Below are positions 6,592 through 8,336 of a stretch of DNA of 8,336 nt, piece by piece. Source of the stretch: JASFYU01 sp045046905 (GTDB taxonomy: Bacteria; Bacteroidota; Bacteroidia; Flavobacteriales; Flavobacteriaceae); the NCBI GenBank assembly GCA_045046905.1, contig JASFYU010000027.1:1-8336 (forward strand), in the 5' to 3' direction. The notes beneath the pieces were generated by a model. It saw nothing but the letters and a program-made list of their open reading frames with translations. It was not told the DNA's origin and ran no database searches. Each line of letters opens with the position of its first letter. Within the stretch, counting starts at the first letter, position 1. The position numbers and the translations under genes are program-made.

Positions 6592-7359
6592 ATGAGAAGA
6601 GGTAGTTGGAAAATCCGCATATTTATGGGCTTGGCCATTGTGGCCTTTGCTTTCATTCAACGTTGTAACAATAAAGAAAAAAACCTTTATACAGGTAGAA
6701 CACAGGTAATTAACATGTCGACCGACCAAGAAATAGCCATTGGTCTTCAAAGTGCCCCGGAGATAGCGCAACAGTATGGAGGGCTATACCCTGATGAACG
6801 TATGCAATCATATGTTGATGCTGTCGGAAATAAATTGGTCAATAATAGTATTGCTAGAGAAACACCATATAAATATGATTTTCACCTACTGGCCGACGAC
6901 CGAACCATTAATGCCTTCGCACTTCCTGGAGGGCCTGTTTTTATAACGTATGCACTATTCAAACAACTCAATGAAGCACAACTTGCTGGTGTTATTGGTC
7001 ACGAAATTGGTCATGTAATCGGGCGACATTCCGCCGAACGTATTGCGGAAAGTAGTTTTTGGCAAACAATCTCAATGGGAGCCACTGTCGGCGTAGATGC
7101 GGGTAGCATTGTAGGAAGTATAGGCCAAAATACCCTCTTAAAAAACGGTCGCGAAGACGAATTGGAAAGTGATGAACTTGGTGTTCTGTTTATGATCCAG
7201 TCTGGTTATGATCCGAACGAAATGATAAAGGTCATGGAAATTTTAAAAACTGCTGCCGGACCCAATCGAGCTCCTGAATTCCAAAACACACATCCTGACC
7301 CAGAAAACCGGATCGAAAAAATAAAGGAAGCCATTCGAAAATACAAAGGACAGCAATAA
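6592..7359 (+). CDS. M48 family zinc metalloprotease, envelope-located
   Basis: This 255-residue protein belongs to the M48 peptidases of the BepA/LoiP type, which in other bacteria degrade misfolded or misassembled envelope proteins in the periplasm. The catalytic motif HEIGH is at residues 137-141. The third zinc ligand is expected in REDELESDELG (187-197), most likely Glu190, and the late family motif THPDPENRI is at 233-241. INAFALPGGPVFIT (106-119) is the conserved segment before the active site. Residues ~8-23 (IRIFMGLAIVAFAFIQ) are a hydrophobic export or anchor segment; Cys25 lacks a good lipobox. No TPR domain is present, unlike BepA, so it is a minimal single-domain form. The 40-bp gap after the carboxypeptidase gene shows no TAnnTTTG element, which suggests co-transcription. 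The specific substrate is unknown. Confidence 0.93.
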   Translation: MRRGSWKIRIFMGLAIVAFAFIQRCNNKEKNLYTGRTQVINMSTDQEIAIGLQSAPEIAQQYGGLYPDERMQSYVDAVGNKLVNNSIARETPYKYDFHLLADDRTINAFALPGGPVFITYALFKQLNEAQLAGVIGHEIGHVIGRHSAERIAESSFWQTISMGATVGVDAGSIVGSIGQNTLLKNGREDELESDELGVLFMIQSGYDPNEMIKVMEILKTAAGPNRAPEFQNTHPDPENRIEKIKEAIRKYKGQQ

Positions 7360-7488
7360 ATTTCAGTTCCTTTTTAGCCCATGTAAGTACACCTTGGTTA
7401 TACATCGATGTTTTTTGTCGTTTAACAAAAACCCTTCGATTTACTGTTAAATAGTAGGAAACAATGTACTTCAATCCGTATTTTTATA

Positions 7489-7496
7489 TATATTTG
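7489..7496 (+). promoter_or_regulatory. Candidate -7 element (TATATTTG), upstream copy
   Basis: TATATTTG fits TAnnTTTG and lies 85 bases before the small membrane-protein gene at 7574, in the 214-bp spacer after the M48 protease. No -33 element is evident. It could be an alternative promoter, or chance in an AT-rich run (TATATATATTTG). Confidence 0.25.
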
Positions 7497-7539
7497 GAAC
7501 CCCACATATCTTTATATACATCTAAAATTTAACCACCTA

Positions 7540-7547
7540 TAGCTTTG
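7540..7547 (+). promoter_or_regulatory. Candidate -7 element (TAGCTTTG) for the small membrane-protein gene
   Basis: TAGCTTTG matches the Bacteroidota -7 consensus TAnnTTTG. Transcription starting just downstream would leave a leader of about 20 bases before the ATG at 7574, a sensible distance. The -33 region shows only TTTA-like sequence, so confidence is moderate. Confidence 0.4.
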
Positions 7548-7573
7548 AATTGTCACTATTTAAATAAGACTAT

Positions 7574-7741
7574 ATGGGAACACTATTACATTTTAAAGAA
7601 CTTTACACTAAAGCATTTGAAAACTGTAAACCAGAGATAATCGTGGTATTGTTAAAAGTTTATTCCGTTTTTTGTGCCCTAATGTTATTCATGGCGGTGT
7701 ACGCCTTTATGAATAGGGCCTTGTCAGGATTCGAATTCTAA
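7574..7741 (+). CDS. Small membrane protein of 55 residues, possibly DUF6747-like
   Basis: The ATG at 7574 opens 55 codons ending at TAA 7739-7741. Residues 1-20 (MGTLLHFKELYTKAFENCKP) are polar and amphipathic. Residues ~21-46 form one hydrophobic segment (IIVVLLKVYSVFCALMLFMA), and the protein ends NRALSGFEF. The layout recalls a family of ~60-residue flavobacterial proteins, with a 'KE-x-Y-x-x-A-F-x-N' start, one membrane span and a short aromatic tail, that I remember as DUF6747; this is from memory and unverified. Support for a real gene comes from a TAnnTTTG element 27 bases upstream, a strong hairpin terminator 48 bases downstream, and a coherent soluble-then-membrane layout. It stands alone between the M48 protease gene and a convergent ankyrin gene. 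Function is unknown. Confidence 0.65.
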   Translation: MGTLLHFKELYTKAFENCKPEIIVVLLKVYSVFCALMLFMAVYAFMNRALSGFEF

Positions 7742-7788
7742 GTACGTACTCTTTTACTTGAACACTATACAGAGTAATTTGAATATTT

Positions 7789-7823
7789 AAAACCCATTGC
7801 ACAATATGCGCAATGGGTTTTTT
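7789..7823 (+). terminator. Strong hairpin terminator between convergent genes
   Basis: AAAACCCATTGC (7789-7800) pairs perfectly with GCAATGGGTTTT (7810-7821) around a 9-base loop, followed on the plus strand by a T run extending to 7823 and more T after one C. This is a classic intrinsic terminator for the small gene ending at 7741. It also sits 26 bases beyond the stop of the minus-strand ankyrin gene, and the A-rich left flank (TTTAAAA) gives a modest U tract in that direction, so it may serve both. Confidence 0.9.
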
Positions 7824-7848
7824 CTTTTGATTTACGAAATTTTCAAAT

Positions 7849-8235
7849 TCACTTGAATGCCTCTAGAACGGCCATTACATCGATAGCATTGGAAAGTTCT
7901 GCATGTTTTTTAATACTGTACCCCTTGTCACTCTTAATTTTAAGATTCGCACCATTTTTAATCAGCAATTTTAAAATCTCCGCCTTGTTGTAGCGTGCCG
8001 CAAATATGGCCGGGGTCATACCCAATGATTTCCTGTTGACATCTTCGCCTAAATCTATCAAGCGTTTGACCATTTCGATATCGCCCTGCATTATAGCTTT
8101 ACAGAAAGAACTGACAGCAATACTTTTAGTAGTTGTAATGACAGCAACATCATTTTGAATAGTTTTTTGTTCGGCCAATGCACCGCTAGCCATCAGCAAA
8201 CATACTGAGGCAATAATTAGAGTTGTTTTCTTCAT
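7849..8235 (-). CDS. Small exported ankyrin-repeat protein
   Basis: This 128-residue protein on the minus strand has a signal peptide (1-21, cleavage at ALA|EQK), so it is expected in the periplasm. After a short Thr/Val-rich linker come about three ankyrin repeats. Repeat one spans ~43-70 (FCKAIMQGDIEMVKRLIDLGEDVN), repeat two ~71-102 (GMTPAIFAARYNKAEILKLLIKNGANL), and an imperfect capping repeat ~103-128 (DKGYSIKKHAELSN, then VMAVLEAF). The second repeat is the best match to the consensus (G-x-T-P-x-x-x-A...LL-x-x-G-A). Ankyrin repeats bind other proteins; no partner is evident here. It is a stand-alone gene convergent with the small membrane-protein gene, with a shared terminator. The ATG at 8235 is chosen because it gives a complete signal peptide. 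The ~100 bases upstream show no clear TAnnTTTG promoter on this strand. Confidence 0.88.
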   Translation of the reverse strand: MKKTTLIIASVCLLMASGALAEQKTIQNDVAVITTTKSIAVSSFCKAIMQGDIEMVKRLIDLGEDVNRKSLGMTPAIFAARYNKAEILKLLIKNGANLKIKSDKGYSIKKHAELSNAIDVMAVLEAFK

Positions 8236-8336
8236 GATGAATGAATTAAATTGATGAATAAATCTTTTATAAACTATAGACTTCTCTTAGGCCTTTTTGT
8301 TTCACTATTAACAATTAAATAACTAAATTTTAACAG

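Noticed and set aside
7402..7431. Palindrome ACATCGATGT followed by a T run, and an overlapping TTTTTGT/ACAAAAA hairpin after the M48 gene
   Set aside because: The palindrome has no loop and the second stem is AT-rich with no U tract after it, so neither makes a convincing terminator.

Overview
The window looks like chromosomal DNA from a marine-type member of the Flavobacteriia (Bacteroidota). This rests on AT-rich coding sequence, a C-terminal type IX secretion (type B, gliding-motility-associated) sorting domain, secreted proteins in the 'GTTDAQDF...NPTEQLDVNG' style typical of Flavobacteriia, TAnnTTTG promoter -7 elements, and weak Shine-Dalgarno signals. No RNA gene, CRISPR array or insertion sequence was seen.

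Region 1 (1-5531) is one tightly packed plus-strand run of secreted or surface protein genes whose beginning lies left of the window. It opens with the 3' part of a repeat protein (195-bp tandem units, then a beta-rich C-terminal domain). Next come four paralogues that share a short N-terminal module after the signal peptide (roughly S/T-x-M/I-x-x-I-x-x-P-x-x-G-x-L-x-F/Y-N ... NG-x-x-W) but end in unrelated C-terminal parts. These are an IPT/TIG-like plus lectin-like protein (1086-2246), a tail-fibre-style protein (2252-3448), a decayed relic (3468-3745) and a short fibrinogen-like protein (3745-4350). The run closes with a protein carrying the only recognisable T9SS sorting domain (4362-5531). 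Gaps are 5-19 bp, and the relic and the next gene overlap by one base, so a single operon is likely. My reading is a modular surface-adhesion or fibre locus with a common base module and exchangeable tips; that is inference.

Region 2 (5532-7359) begins with a 285-bp AT-rich spacer holding a weak inverted repeat and a TAnnTTTG element. It continues with a Tat-targeted M15 (VanY-like) D-Ala-D-Ala carboxypeptidase and, 40 bp later, an M48 zinc metalloprotease. Both act in the cell envelope and may be co-transcribed.

Region 3 (7360-8336) holds a 214-bp spacer with two TAnnTTTG elements, a 55-residue membrane protein on the plus strand, a strong hairpin terminator, and a convergent minus-strand gene for a small exported ankyrin-repeat protein. 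The last ~100 bp are its upstream region, where I see no clear promoter.
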